A DNA stretch of 64,000 nt from Pyropia yezoensis (lineage: Eukaryota > Rhodophyta > Bangiophyceae > Bangiales > Bangiaceae). Made by a program: the position numbers and the translations under genes. The notes beneath the pieces are model-generated. The model saw only the letters and a program-made list of their open reading frames with translations, was not told the origin of the DNA and searched no databases. Below, one piece after another: positions 54,762-64,000 of the stretch. The stretch spans positions 12,568,568 through 12,632,567 of the forward strand of contig CM020618.1 in assembly GCA_009829735.1 (NCBI GenBank), given 5' to 3'. How positions within the stretch are numbered: the first letter of the stretch is position 1; each line of letters begins with the position of its first letter.

Positions 54762-56388
54762 CTAGCCCAGAAGGTGCTCGGGAGGCCTGCCCACGATGGC
54801 CCCCCGCGCAAATGTCCACTCTGCTCGGCCGACGGTCATTCGGCGCAGCGCCGGCAGTCGCGGGGCTGCCGCCACCACGGCCGGCATGGCGGTACGCGCT
54901 GTGCTGGTGCCCCGCAGGCGCACCACCTGCAGAAAGTGGCGTGTGGGTGAGGCAGCCAAGGCCGCGAGCAGCTGCGCCTCCCAGCCTGCGCACATGATGG
55001 GCAGCAAGGCGCAAGCATCAATGATGCGGCGCACGTGGAGGCTCGTGAGGCCCGTCAAGTCTGGCCACGAGTCCACCACCATCACGTGATTCACATGGGC
55101 ATTCAGTACCAGGCGAGTCAGCCCTGTCAGACGCGACAGCGGAGACAGCATCGAGAAAAATAGTCCCGCATCACGAGTGTCAGCTCTCGCAGGGTCCCCA
55201 CCTCTGCGGGGCCAAGTGCCAACCGCAGCAGCATTGGTCGAGGACTCAGACAGGGGCGGTCGACATGGAGCACTTGCGGTAGAGCACCGGCGGTCTGCAG
55301 ACAGTCTGCACCGCACGGGCTCCACATCAAGAGGTCCAAGTGTGGCACATCCAGCCGGTGAAACCGACGACCACGCAACATGAGAGAAAGGCCTGTGTCC
55401 TGCTTGGATGCGCGCTGCCAGTAGGAAGACACAACACGTAGGGAGGTCAGACGGGGGAGCGCTGCGGGGAACGTCCAGCACCCCCACACCCTCTCATCCA
55501 GCTCGTACGTATCACACTGAATCCACTCCAGCGACAGGGACTCCAGGACCGGACACGCGGCGGCCACCGCCGCGGCATCTGCAGGGGTCAGACAACCGGA
55601 CAGGTTGAGCGCCGTTAGCGCGGGCAGGCTACCCACGTTGACAAGCAGAGGCGCAACAGACCACACTGGGTCCCCGGCACCGTACCATCCAAACGGACGG
55701 CGGGCCCACACAGCTTCCAGCACCAGGCCCTCGAGCGACCGCTTGTGCCGTGCCAGCACCGCGGCGGCGGCCCGCCCGTGGCCCTCGTCAAATGCCTGCA
55801 CGGAGCGAGGTGGAGGTGCCGCAGGGGCACGGCGCCAATCTGCGCGTCCACCAGCGTGGGCACCGCCAGCCCGTGTTCGGTGAGGGAGCGGATGGGCAGG
55901 CGCGACAGGGCGGGGAGGACGGCGGCCCACCAGTGGGGGACAACATCCGCACTGGCATCGTAAGGCGACCTCCGCGTCACGCCGCCAAACCCCACATGAC
56001 GCACGCAAGGGGTGTGGCTCAAAAAGGCGGCCAGGGACGCGACCTGCCGCAGCACACGGTGGTCTCGCGCACCCGCCGGTGCTCGTAGTGCAGGGCTGGG
56101 CCGGTCAGCCTGCAGAAAAACATGCTGCACGCGGATGCTAAGCGTCAGGGTCTCCACCGAGTCGTAGCCGACCGCGGCGAGCCGCCGGCAGGTCAGCAGC
56201 CACGGCAGCAGGTGGCGGCAGCTCAAAGCGCAGCTGCCGCCCGCCACTTTTTGGGCCACGACGCGCAGGAGGTCGTCTGGCAGGTCGCACAGCCGCGCGT
56301 CCGGCAGACCCCGAGGCGGCCGCCTGAGGCGGACCACCCTGTCCTTGGGGGCGACCGCCCGCCGCTTGCGCGGCCACGGGCCGTCCAT
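54762..56388 (-). pseudogene. F-box / leucine-rich-repeat protein with two frameshifts
   Basis: From ATG 56388 (MDGPWPRKRRAVAP) a basic start leads to an F-box-like motif (CDLPDDLLRVVAQKVAGG, WLLTCRRLAAVGYDSVETLT). LRR-like repeats follow: ALSRLPIRSLTEHGLAVPTL, LPALTALNLSGCLTPADAAA, CPVLESLSLEWIQCD, LPRLTSLRVVSSYW, LTGLTRLVLNAHVN and DLTGLTSLHVRRI. The frame changes near 55805 (after RHLHLA) and again at the A-run 55155-55159 (T-run on the sense strand). Such proteins recruit targets to SCF ubiquitin ligases; that role is inferred. The shifts may be real decay or homopolymer errors, since the rest reads cleanly. Confidence 0.65.
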
Positions 56389-59073
56389 GTGGACGGCGGC
56401 TGGCCTTGGCCGCCCCCGACGGCAAAAAAAAAGAAGCGGATGAGGCGCGCGGGGCGTGACGGGCCGAGCGGGCAACCCGCCGCACCACCACCCCCACGCG
56501 GGGCCACAGGCAGGGGGGGAGAGCGGGGCCGTGGCACCACCACCACGCAGGGCCACAGGCAGAGGGGGGGAAGAGCGGCGCTGAGGGACCGGGGATGCCA
56601 CAGAGCAGCGCGTGGGAGGGTGCAAGAGGGGGAGCGCGCGTCGCTCCAGGCGGCCCCCCGCCGCGGCCGCGAACCGCCGCCACGCACGGGCGGCGGGCAG
56701 GGGGGAAGGGCGGGTGGCGCGACACACGCAAGCGGGGTGGGGGGTGAGTACGTCTGCCTCAAGGCGAGATGGGGGGTGGCCATGCACGTGGGGGGGGGGA
56801 GGGGCGGTACGCCGGAGCCCCCGCCTGGTGGCGGAGAGCCGAGATGTGGCGACGGGGCGCTTGCGTGCAGGAGACCGCCCGGACCTGGCCCGGCCTGGCC
56901 CGTCCTTGTCCCCCTGGACCGAATCGGTCAGTTTGGCAGGCATCGCGCGGGCGCCCAGGCCGACGGTGCCGCCGCTGGCGGTGGCAGCAACGGCGGTGGG
57001 GGTGGCGGCGGCGGGGGTGGTGGCGGCCGCAGCGGCGCGCGGCGACGGCCGCGGCGTCGGCGGGCAGTACCCGTTAGGCAGCCACCCCGCTGCGTGGCGG
57101 GGGCGCCGTCGACACCTCCCGACTCAGCCTGGGGCGTGCCCACCGCCGCTATGGCGGCGCGGTCGCGTACAGCGCCGCTCGGGGCGGCGGCGGCGCTCGC
57201 CGCCGCTGTCACAACTGCTGTTGGGGGGCGTAGGGGTCCGCCTGGCAGACGTGCGCGCGGCGCTCGCCGCGGCGGGCCGCGGAGGGTGGCGGCGGCAGCG
57301 GCGGCACCGCACCCGTCACCGGTGCTGCCGATGCTGTCAACGCCACCGCTGCGGGCGCGTTGCTGGCCGCATCGGCGGCGAAGGTGCCGCGGCCGCGGGC
57401 GCTGCTCGAGAGGCGACGGCGGGACAGGTGGGTCCTCCTTCTGCCCCCTGTGAGGAGTGTCTACCACCGGCTGCTGAGTCGGGTGGAGCTGCCGGCAGGT
57501 GGAGTTGCCGGCGGTGGGGGAGCTTGTCTGGGCGGCCGCTGCCGGCGGTGGCGGAGCTGGTCTTGGCGGCCGCTGCCGGCGGTGGCGGCGCTCGTGTTGG
57601 GTGCCGCTACTGGCGGTGGCGGAGCTGGTCTTGGCGGCCGCCTGTGCCCCCCCGCGACGTAGATGGTGCGCATGGTCGCGCCTGTTGCCGCCCGCGCCGC
57701 CGCCGCCGCCCGCGCCAACGCGATCGTCGGCACTTTCCTGGCGGTACTGGAGCGGGGCCCTAGAGCAGCTTTGCCACCGCGGTCACGGGGGTGCCGGCAG
57801 GCAGCGGCGGTGGGGTGGTGAGTGCCGTGACCGGGGCGGGGGCGGCGTCGGCGCCATTGTCGCTGTCATCGTTGGCGGCGTCGGTGGCGGTGGCGGTGGC
57901 GGCGGCGGCGGCGGCAGTGGCGGCGGCGGCGGCTGCGGCGGCGGCGGCTGCGGCGGCGGCGGCTGGAGCAGCAGCAAGGTCGGTGCCGCATCCCGAGCAG
58001 GCCATCTCTCTCGTCGCCATCGTGGCGCAGGGCGTGCTCGCCCCCCGGGCGGCCGAGTCGATTTGGCAAAGCCTGCATGTCCGCCGCCCAGCGGCGGCTG
58101 CCGGCCGTTACGACCGCCGCGGTTGCAAACTGCCACGGCACACACAGGCTGCGCTTCGCGGTGGTCACCGCCGCCGCGTGGACGATGTCATGCCGATGGG
58201 GCGTGGAGTGGGATGGTGGTGCCGCCGCCGCGACGGGGGGCGGCTTTCCCGGCGGGTGCCCGCGCCGGCGGGGTCGCTTTCACCGCTGGCGGCGGCGGCG
58301 GTGGCAGTGGAGGCAACGACGGCGGCGGTGGCAGCGGAGGCAACGACGGCGGGCGTGGTCCGTGGTCACGCACCAGCAAAGTGCGCTTCACGCCCGATGT
58401 GGCGGCGACGAGTGTGGGCACTCTTTTTTGGCGGGCATCCTGTGAGAGCCTACCGCTGCGCTCCGCAGCGGCTACAGTACAACGCCTCCTTGGTCGCGGC
58501 GCTCGCGCTCCGCTCTGTCGCCGTTGCGGTTGACTGTAGGTAGTGCCCGTGGAGGCAGCAGCGCCCGCCGTTGGGGTGGAGATGGGGCGGTGGGGGGGGT
58601 GGGTGGAAGGCTCTGGCGGTGATGCGCGTCGGGCCCCGCTGTCCCCGTCTCGGGGACAGCGACGGCATGGAGGGCTTGGCAAGGGGGGGGGGGTTGGCAG
58701 TCAGTCGTTGCTGCACTGGGCACGACCGGGGGAATCGCGGCGGTGGCGCCGGCGAGGGGGCGCATCATGCGCATGATGGGGACCCCTTTTCGTAGCGGCT
58801 GCGAAATGGGCGTGCAAATACACCTAATCACACCGAGAGACAAACCGCGCGCAAGCCCACACGCCGCGCCGCGCTTCGACGAGGCAGACGTTCTCTCGAG
58901 CCTCCGGACGCCCCAGAATGAAAAACCGAAAAATTCAATGCACAACGGGCACAAAAACGCTGGCTCGGGCGCAACGTGATACCAGCCAGCTCCCTCCCCA
59001 TACCCCCCCACCCCCGCCCCCCCCGTGGGGGCCCCTACGCCCTGTTCACCAGGGGTGGCGGGGCACCCGCCGC
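56389..59073. other. No confident gene; minisatellite and triplet-rich DNA
   Basis: GC-rich frames on both strands are Ala/Gly/Arg/Pro low complexity. It contains GGC arrays (57880-57965, reading poly-Ala in one plus frame) and a 34-bp tandem repeat. One plus-frame segment (QAISLVAIVAQGVLAPRAAE, near 58000) looks less biased, but I recognise nothing. Confidence 0.45.
57507..57642. repeat. Four tandem copies of a 34-bp unit
   Basis: Units begin at 57507, 57541, 57575 and 57609, with consensus GCCGGCGGTGGCGGAGCTGG then TCTTGGCGGCCGCT. 34 is not a multiple of three, so each copy shifts any reading frame. A partial unit (GCCGGCAGGTGGAGTT) precedes the array. Confidence 0.9.
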
Positions 59074-60762
59074 TCAGTCCTCCTCGCAGCGGGGTACCCC
59101 CGCAATGCCCTTGGCCCGGCACGCCACCACCTGCACCGCCCGGTCGCCGAGGCCGTCGCACAGGTCCTCCCCCGCCGCAACGGCCGGCGGGAAGTGGAGC
59201 CCCCCCCACAGGCGCGACGCGGAGCAGTCGTCGGCGAGCGCCCGGAGGCTCGGCCACGTGACCGTCAGCCGGGAGGGCGGCACCCGCGGCGGCGGCGGCC
59301 GGAAGCCAGACGGCTGGTCGGCCACCGCACCGGGGCCGTCGACAAAGTGGCCGGCCTCAAAGGTGCGGCTGACGGGGAAGCGGCGGGGCGCAAACGCCGC
59401 GACGGCGTCGGTAAAGACGCGGCAAATGCAGGCCGACGCAGACGGGTACTCGGAGTGGGGCATGGTGCGGATGGTGGGCTCAAACGGATGGAGCCCGCGG
59501 CCACCGCCGAGGACGCGGGGCACCAGCGTCGCCGGCCGCACCGCGTCGTGCCGCAGCTTTTGCCCCCACACGGCGGTCATGCTGTCGTAGATGGCCCCGT
59601 TGGCCGCGTACTCCATCGCCACAAACGCTGGGTAGGAGAGGTTGGCGGTGGCCGCCACGACGGGCGGCAGCGGCGCCAAGCTGCTGGTCTTGTCGTCAAA
59701 AAAGGGGACCAGGCTCCGCCGCCGGACGCTGGTGGCGGTTTTGGCCACCTCCCTGGCAGCGTTCTTCGCCAGGCGGCAGACGCCGTCGGGGTCGGCCGCG
59801 CCGCTGTTGCACGTAAAGTCGGGCTCGTACGCCTCGGCGTGCGGGTAGGGTGCCGGCACCTGGCGGCGGTCGAGGTCCTTGCGGCGGAGCAGGTAGGTGT
59901 GCGCGACCGACGCTTGCGGTGCCGTCACCCGCTGGGTCACGTACGTGCCGTCCCCGTCCAGGTCTTCATCCAGGGGCGTCCACCGCAGCAGCCGCCGCAC
60001 GTTCCACGGGGTGTTGACGGGCGTGTGGCCAACGGCCACGTCCCGAAACGGCCTACGGCCGGGGAGGCCGTTGGGCACCCCCTGTGCCCGCCCCCGGTCG
60101 GTGCCCGCCTCATTGTAGCCGTCCTTTGCCAGCCGGTCGGTGATGAGCCGCCGCGCGACGGCAACGCCATAGCACCCCGCATCATCTGGGTGGGACGCCG
60201 CCCCGTCCCTGCACATGGCCTTACCGGGGAGGGGGGTGCCGAGCTCCGCCGCCCGCGCGTAGTAGGCGTGAGCGATGGCCGGGCTGAGCAGGTGGTCTGC
60301 CAGCACCGCACTCGCCGCCGCCGCACACACGCCCATCGACTCGACGGTCGCGTGGCGGCGGGACGCCCGCACCCGCGGGGGCTCCCCAAACGAGTCGCGC
60401 ACCCCCCCGCGGCCACCGTCGGTGACCCGGTCCACGTAGGGCACCACACAGTCCCACCAGGATGTAAAGATAGCGGCGGTGGTGCGGAACGTGAAGGGCA
60501 CCTCCCGGTCCCGGATGGCGGGCATCAGCACCGGCATGAGGCCGAGGGGGAAGAGCGGAAAGCCCGCCGGCACAGAGGGGGTGTCCGACGCTGCCTCTCC
60601 CGCCGCCGCCGCCGCCGCCGCTGCGGCGGCGGCCACGACGCCCACCCTCACCACTCTTGCAACAGCCGGCCCGCTGCGCTGCGGGGCGGCGCGCCGGAAC
60701 GGCCGCCGGGCAGTCGCGGCCATGGCGACGACCGACGTGCCTCCGCTGCAGTGTCCCTGCAA
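59074..60762 (-). CDS. Vanadium-haloperoxidase-like (PAP2 superfamily) protein lacking the catalytic His
   Basis: A 562-residue intronless protein. Counting from the ATG at 60762; the ATG at 60723 (MAATARRPFRR) is a likelier start. Residues ~14-50 form an Arg-rich then Ala-rich hydrophobic leader (signal or transit). The vanadate/phosphate pocket is present: K402 and R409 in QKLRHDAVRP, R517 and H523 in SRLWGGLHFP, with the family's exact K-x6-R and R-x5-H spacing. The middle motif, normally P-S-G-H, is here EYPSASAC: S441, A442, S443. The residue matching the acid-base His (H404 of Curvularia enzyme) is thus Ser. The vanadate-ligand His remains. Halogenation may be lost or altered. An extracellular or plastid location is unresolved. 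Confidence 0.82.
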   Translation of the reverse strand: MQGHCSGGTSVVAMAATARRPFRRAAPQRSGPAVARVVRVGVVAAAAAAAAAAAGEAASDTPSVPAGFPLFPLGLMPVLMPAIRDREVPFTFRTTAAIFTSWWDCVVPYVDRVTDGGRGGVRDSFGEPPRVRASRRHATVESMGVCAAAASAVLADHLLSPAIAHAYYARAAELGTPLPGKAMCRDGAASHPDDAGCYGVAVARRLITDRLAKDGYNEAGTDRGRAQGVPNGLPGRRPFRDVAVGHTPVNTPWNVRRLLRWTPLDEDLDGDGTYVTQRVTAPQASVAHTYLLRRKDLDRRQVPAPYPHAEAYEPDFTCNSGAADPDGVCRLAKNAAREVAKTATSVRRRSLVPFFDDKTSSLAPLPPVVAATANLSYPAFVAMEYAANGAIYDSMTAVWGQKLRHDAVRPATLVPRVLGGGRGLHPFEPTIRTMPHSEYPSASACICRVFTDAVAAFAPRRFPVSRTFEAGHFVDGPGAVADQPSGFRPPPPRVPPSRLTVTWPSLRALADDCSASRLWGGLHFPPAVAAGEDLCDGLGDRAVQVVACRAKGIAGVPRCEED

Positions 60763-62512
60763 AGGAAGAGGTTGGGGGAGGGGGAGGGGAGTGGGATGGC
60801 GGGCCGACTCGCACGACCGCTGTGGGAGCGGGCTCGCGGCTTATCAGCGGTGACAGGCAGCGGGGGGAGACCGCCGACTGCTCTGGCAACCGACGGACTG
60901 GGGGAGGGGGGAGGGCGATGAGGGATCCACCGAGGTTGGGGGCCTCGCTTCCCCGCGGCGCCCCCCCCCCCTTTTTGTAGCCGTTTCGACCCCCCACCAC
61001 CCCCTCCCCCCCCGCGGCAGCCCCGCCGCCGCGCTGTCAACGGCAACCCCCCCCAACCGCACGCCATCCAGCCCCCCCGCTGCTGCCCCAGCCTTTCAGG
61101 CACAGCACACGACGCGGGAGGAGGGGAAGTATAGGCAGGGGTGATCGGGGGAAAGGGGTCAACAATGTGACGTCGGTCGCGCCACGCCGCCCCTTGCCCA
61201 CCGGCGGGCGTGGCCTGTGCTAGGGCTGTGCTGGACAGGGCTGCGAGCCCAGCACAACGCCAAAGCAGCGGACCAGCGTATCGCCCCATGGGAGGCGCGG
61301 GTGGGGCGGTGAGGGACCGCGACGGATGGCGTCGGGCGGGGGGGGTGCCTACGCTCCCTCGTCCCACACACACGCGGAGACGTCCCCCCTGACGGTGGGG
61401 GGTGACGTCCCCCCACACGTCCATCGAATGCTGTGCGCTGGCAGTGCACTCACCGTGGTCCGGGCGCCTATGACGTGTGAATTGGCAGGGGGGGGCGCGC
61501 GTCCTGGCCCCCCAGCGAGCATGCATAAAGTAGGTACCCCCGACTGAACACTACCAAGCTGCACTTCCGGCCGCCGGGGGCCCATTGGGGGGTCGTCTGA
61601 TTGGAAGCAGGCCTTTGACGACCCCGTTGAAACTATTTTCCTCGCGCAAATAGATGTTTGGTGTTGATTCCACTGCCCGGCGGGAGGGAGTGGGAACGGG
61701 GGCGGTGAGAACGGGCGCGGGAGCGCGGGTGGGGATCAGCCTAATAATATTCGTTGGAGTTTCTTTTCGGAGGGGGCGGGTGGCAGACTCGAAGAGGCCC
61801 AGCACACTCAGCGGCCTGCCCGCCGCGTGCAAAAGCACAACGGTGACGTCACGGGTCTGTGGACTCAGTCCTACATATGCATGACACCTTCCGTGGGTGT
61901 CGCGGCGCCGTGCGAGACGGTCTGTGGACTCAGTCCTATGCATGACACCTCCCCGTCACGCCGCCGCGCGGGACGGGGAGGGGGGAGAAGGGAGTAGACG
62001 GTGGAAAAAATCCCGCCCAAGCGCTGACCTATGGGGACACTGCGTGCTCCAGTCCCCCTCAAGCGTCGCCGCCCGTGGCAATCGGTCCACCGTGGCAACG
62101 AGGTGCCGAAGATCATCGCCAAGATTTGTCGCCAGGTCAGGCGCGCGGCTGACAGTCCCGTGGACCGCGGCGGTGCTGCTCTACACCGTGTTCCCTATTA
62201 TTAGCGAAGCTTCTTGGAGTGTTTCCAACAACGTCACAACCAACTCGATACAAACTCGCATATATTTTCGCAGTTTTCAGTTGAGCCCCCACGTGGCTCC
62301 GAAACGTCTCTCGGCCAATGAGAGCCCAGCGGGCGCTTGTGGGCCGCCGCCGGGGTCTGGTGGCGCCCCGATTCGGTCGGATTCGGGCCTCCGCTTCGGG
62401 TTGAGGGCCGAAGGGAGTTGACGGAGTTGATTCAATTCTTGCATGCCACGTTTACGCCCAAGTTGGTCCCGTGTCACGACCAACTCGGAAGCCAACTTGG
62501 GGCCCAAGCTGG
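60763..62512. other. No confident gene
   Basis: The upstream region of the haloperoxidase-like gene, then C/G-tract DNA, then ordinary composition from 61.6 kb. A direct repeat lies at 61854-61949. Frames here are short or low-complexity. Confidence 0.5.
61854..61949. repeat. Direct repeat of a ~31-36 bp motif
   Basis: GGTCTGTGGACTCAGTCCTA followed by TATGCATGACACC or ATGCATGACACC occurs at 61855-61889 and 61919-61949, 65 bp apart. GGACTCAGTCC is a near-palindrome. Confidence 0.85.
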
Positions 62513-62514
62513 TA

Positions 62515-62712
62515 CAGTCTTTCTCCATTGCTGTGACATCCTTTCTTGGGCACGGTGTCTAGTAACCAAAACAGGTCGACCGACATCTACCGTGCGATCA
62601 ACGCATGTGTCAGCATTCGATCGTTGTCACCGACCAATCAGAGGGCGGAATCAAGTTAGAATCCTTGGGCTTACGGTCGCCATAAAGGGTGCCCAACAAT
62701 GGAGAAAGACTG
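62515..62712. mobile_element. MITE (198 bp) with 16-bp perfect TIRs, TA duplication
   Basis: CAGTCTTTCTCCATTG at 62515-62530 is the exact reverse complement of 62697-62712. TA flanks lie at 62513-62514 and 62713-62714. The terminal CAGT and the inner TCTCCATT are shared with the pogo element ends (CAGTGCGTCTCCATTC). It is non-coding. Confidence 0.88.
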
Positions 62713-62926
62713 TATCCGAGTTGGTCGCGACCAACTCATTTCGGGATATGGGAAGTTATATATTGCCGTTTATTGCGCTAGAACGAGGCCCGATGTGAAA
62801 GTTTCAACAGACGATTGAAAGTTTTGAAGCTGGTTTGAGAGGCGGATGAAGCCGCGTTGGGGGGCGGATCAGCCTGTCAAGGCGGTACGGCGCGGCGCTG
62901 ACCCTCCGCTTAGAGACGTGGTTGTA

Positions 62927-63110
62927 GGGGGTGGTGTGGGTAGACGTGGCCGTGAGAGGGGGGAGGGGCGCCCGCCAGGGCGGTATGCCGTGGGACCGAC
63001 CGCGGCAAACCATCCCGCTAGGGGTGGTGGTGTGTGTCGATGGGGCCGTGAGAGGGGGGGACGCGGACCTGCTGCGGGACCGCCCGCCGCAAACCATCTC
63101 TCTCTGGGGG
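62927..63110. repeat. Two imperfect tandem copies of a ~95 bp unit
   Basis: GGCCGTGAGAGGGGGG and CGCAAACCATC-type text recur with GGGTGGTG between them (about 62927-63015 and 63022-63110). The first copy has GCGGCAAACCATCCCGC, the second CCGCAAACCATCTCTC. Confidence 0.65.
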
Positions 63111-64000
63111 GTGGTGTGAGCGGTCGACGTCGCAGGGCTATCAGCGCGTCCATTACCGACGCCACAACCGTCTCCGTCCCCAGCCCGATCCTCCTCCCAT
63201 CGGTGATCGTGGCGGGGGGTGGCGGCTGCGATGCCTGGTTACTCGCAGTAGGGCGGCGGCGGCGGCGGCAGCTGTGCTGAAGGCGAGTTGATGGCAGGCA
63301 GGGAGATGGCCGCCGCTGGGCCGGCGGCTTCGACGGCCGTGGCGGGTGAGGCGGTCGTGTAGACCCCCCCCCCGGGAGCCCTCACGCGGCCTCCTCTTCC
63401 TATCGGTTGGCGGCTGTACCGCCGCGTCGGCCGGCTGCCAGCCGGCCGTAGGGGCGGGCACGATGTCGATGGCATCGGCGGGCGCCACGTTCGCTGCGTC
63501 GTCTACGCAGGAGGCCAGCGCCATGGGCCGCCGTCTGCCGCCGCCGTCTGTGTCGGCGGACAGAAGCAGTACCACCACCACCACGGCCGCTGGCTGTTCC
63601 GACGGCTGCACCTCGGCGCTGCGATAGCCGCGACCGACGAACACGCCCCACCACGCGGGGGGGCGACGGCGTCTTTGACCGCGGGGGAGCGGTTTGGCGG
63701 CGGTGATCCGCTGCCGACGCCTCCCACATACCCCGCGGCGGTGGCACTGCCCAAGACGTGTGGCATCCACCCCCTGACATACCACGTGGGCATCGTTTCG
63801 CTTGCGGGGGAGGCGGGCCTGTAGGGCGGCCGGCACAGCCGCCGCATCCGGCCGCCAGCGCTGGCCGCCGGCCACACCGACGGAGGAGGCGGCGGCGGCC
63901 ACAGCGGCGGCGGCAGCGGCGGCGCACCAAGCTTCAGAGCAGTGAGCGTCAGCAGCGGCAGCGGCGGCGGCGGCGGCGCGGCGAGATGGCGGCGCCCGGC
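63111..64000. other. No confident gene at the window end
   Basis: GC-rich triplet-heavy DNA. Both strands have long open frames of biased composition. A plus-strand segment near 63720-63820 (KTCGIHPLTYHVGIVSLAGE) reads like real protein but has no clear start. It may be an exon of a gene continuing past the window. Confidence 0.35.

Noticed and set aside
61854-61949. CRISPR-like repeat-spacer pattern
   Set aside because: Only two copies with unlike spacing, in a eukaryotic context.
1-64000. Bacterial (high-GC actinobacterial) origin
   Set aside because: Spliceable introns, LTR retrotransposons, pogo and Harbinger elements and the absence of operons or Shine-Dalgarno patterns show nuclear eukaryotic DNA.

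Overview
The window looks like nuclear DNA of a eukaryotic alga, most likely a bangiophyte red alga of the Porphyra/Pyropia kind. This is an inference from several signs. GC content is very high, with long G and C homopolymers. Genes are intronless or have one or two short GT-AG introns. Two proteins are plastid-type with N-terminal extensions (MutS2 and an alphaproteobacterial-type SerC). There is a vanadium-haloperoxidase homologue, and transposons are dense. No rRNA, tRNA or CRISPR was found.

Layout. 1-4.8 kb: the end of an unrecognised ORF, a ~600 bp tandem duplication, and a G-tract-riddled gene in broken frames. 4.8-8.2 kb: a Tc1/IS630-like transposase and a PIF/Harbinger remnant. 8.2-12.3 kb: no confident gene. 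12.3-16.5 kb: mutS2 (minus), one intron. 19.0-19.6 kb: a PUD1/2-like gene (minus). 20.8-25.1 kb: an AT-richer island with four ~119 bp MITEs. 25.65-26.3 kb: a broken copy of the mutS2 5' end and promoter, lying head-to-head with serC (26.6-27.9 kb). 28.4-31 kb: a large unrecognised membrane protein. 33.3-36.3 kb: a two-gene Harbinger system (MYB/SANT-like protein plus nuclease). 36.46-43.88 kb: a complete chromovirus LTR retrotransposon with target duplication, an internal gag-pol deletion and a long opposite-strand ORF. 44.7-48.3 kb: a pogo-like DNA transposon. 48.9-50.7 kb: a Ty1/copia remnant. 51.9-53.6 kb: a Siva-like Cys-rich gene. 54.8-56.4 kb: a broken F-box/LRR gene. 59.1-60.8 kb: a vanadium-haloperoxidase-like gene. 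61-64 kb: repeats and a fifth MITE.

The host genes are scattered housekeeping and metabolic functions (plastid MutS2, serine synthesis, a halide/phosphatase-fold enzyme, a possible Siva-type zinc protein) with no operon logic. The unifying theme is transposition. Five superfamilies occur in 64 kb, the MITEs share terminal sequence with the pogo element, and many element ORFs are broken only by single in-frame stops or one-base shifts.
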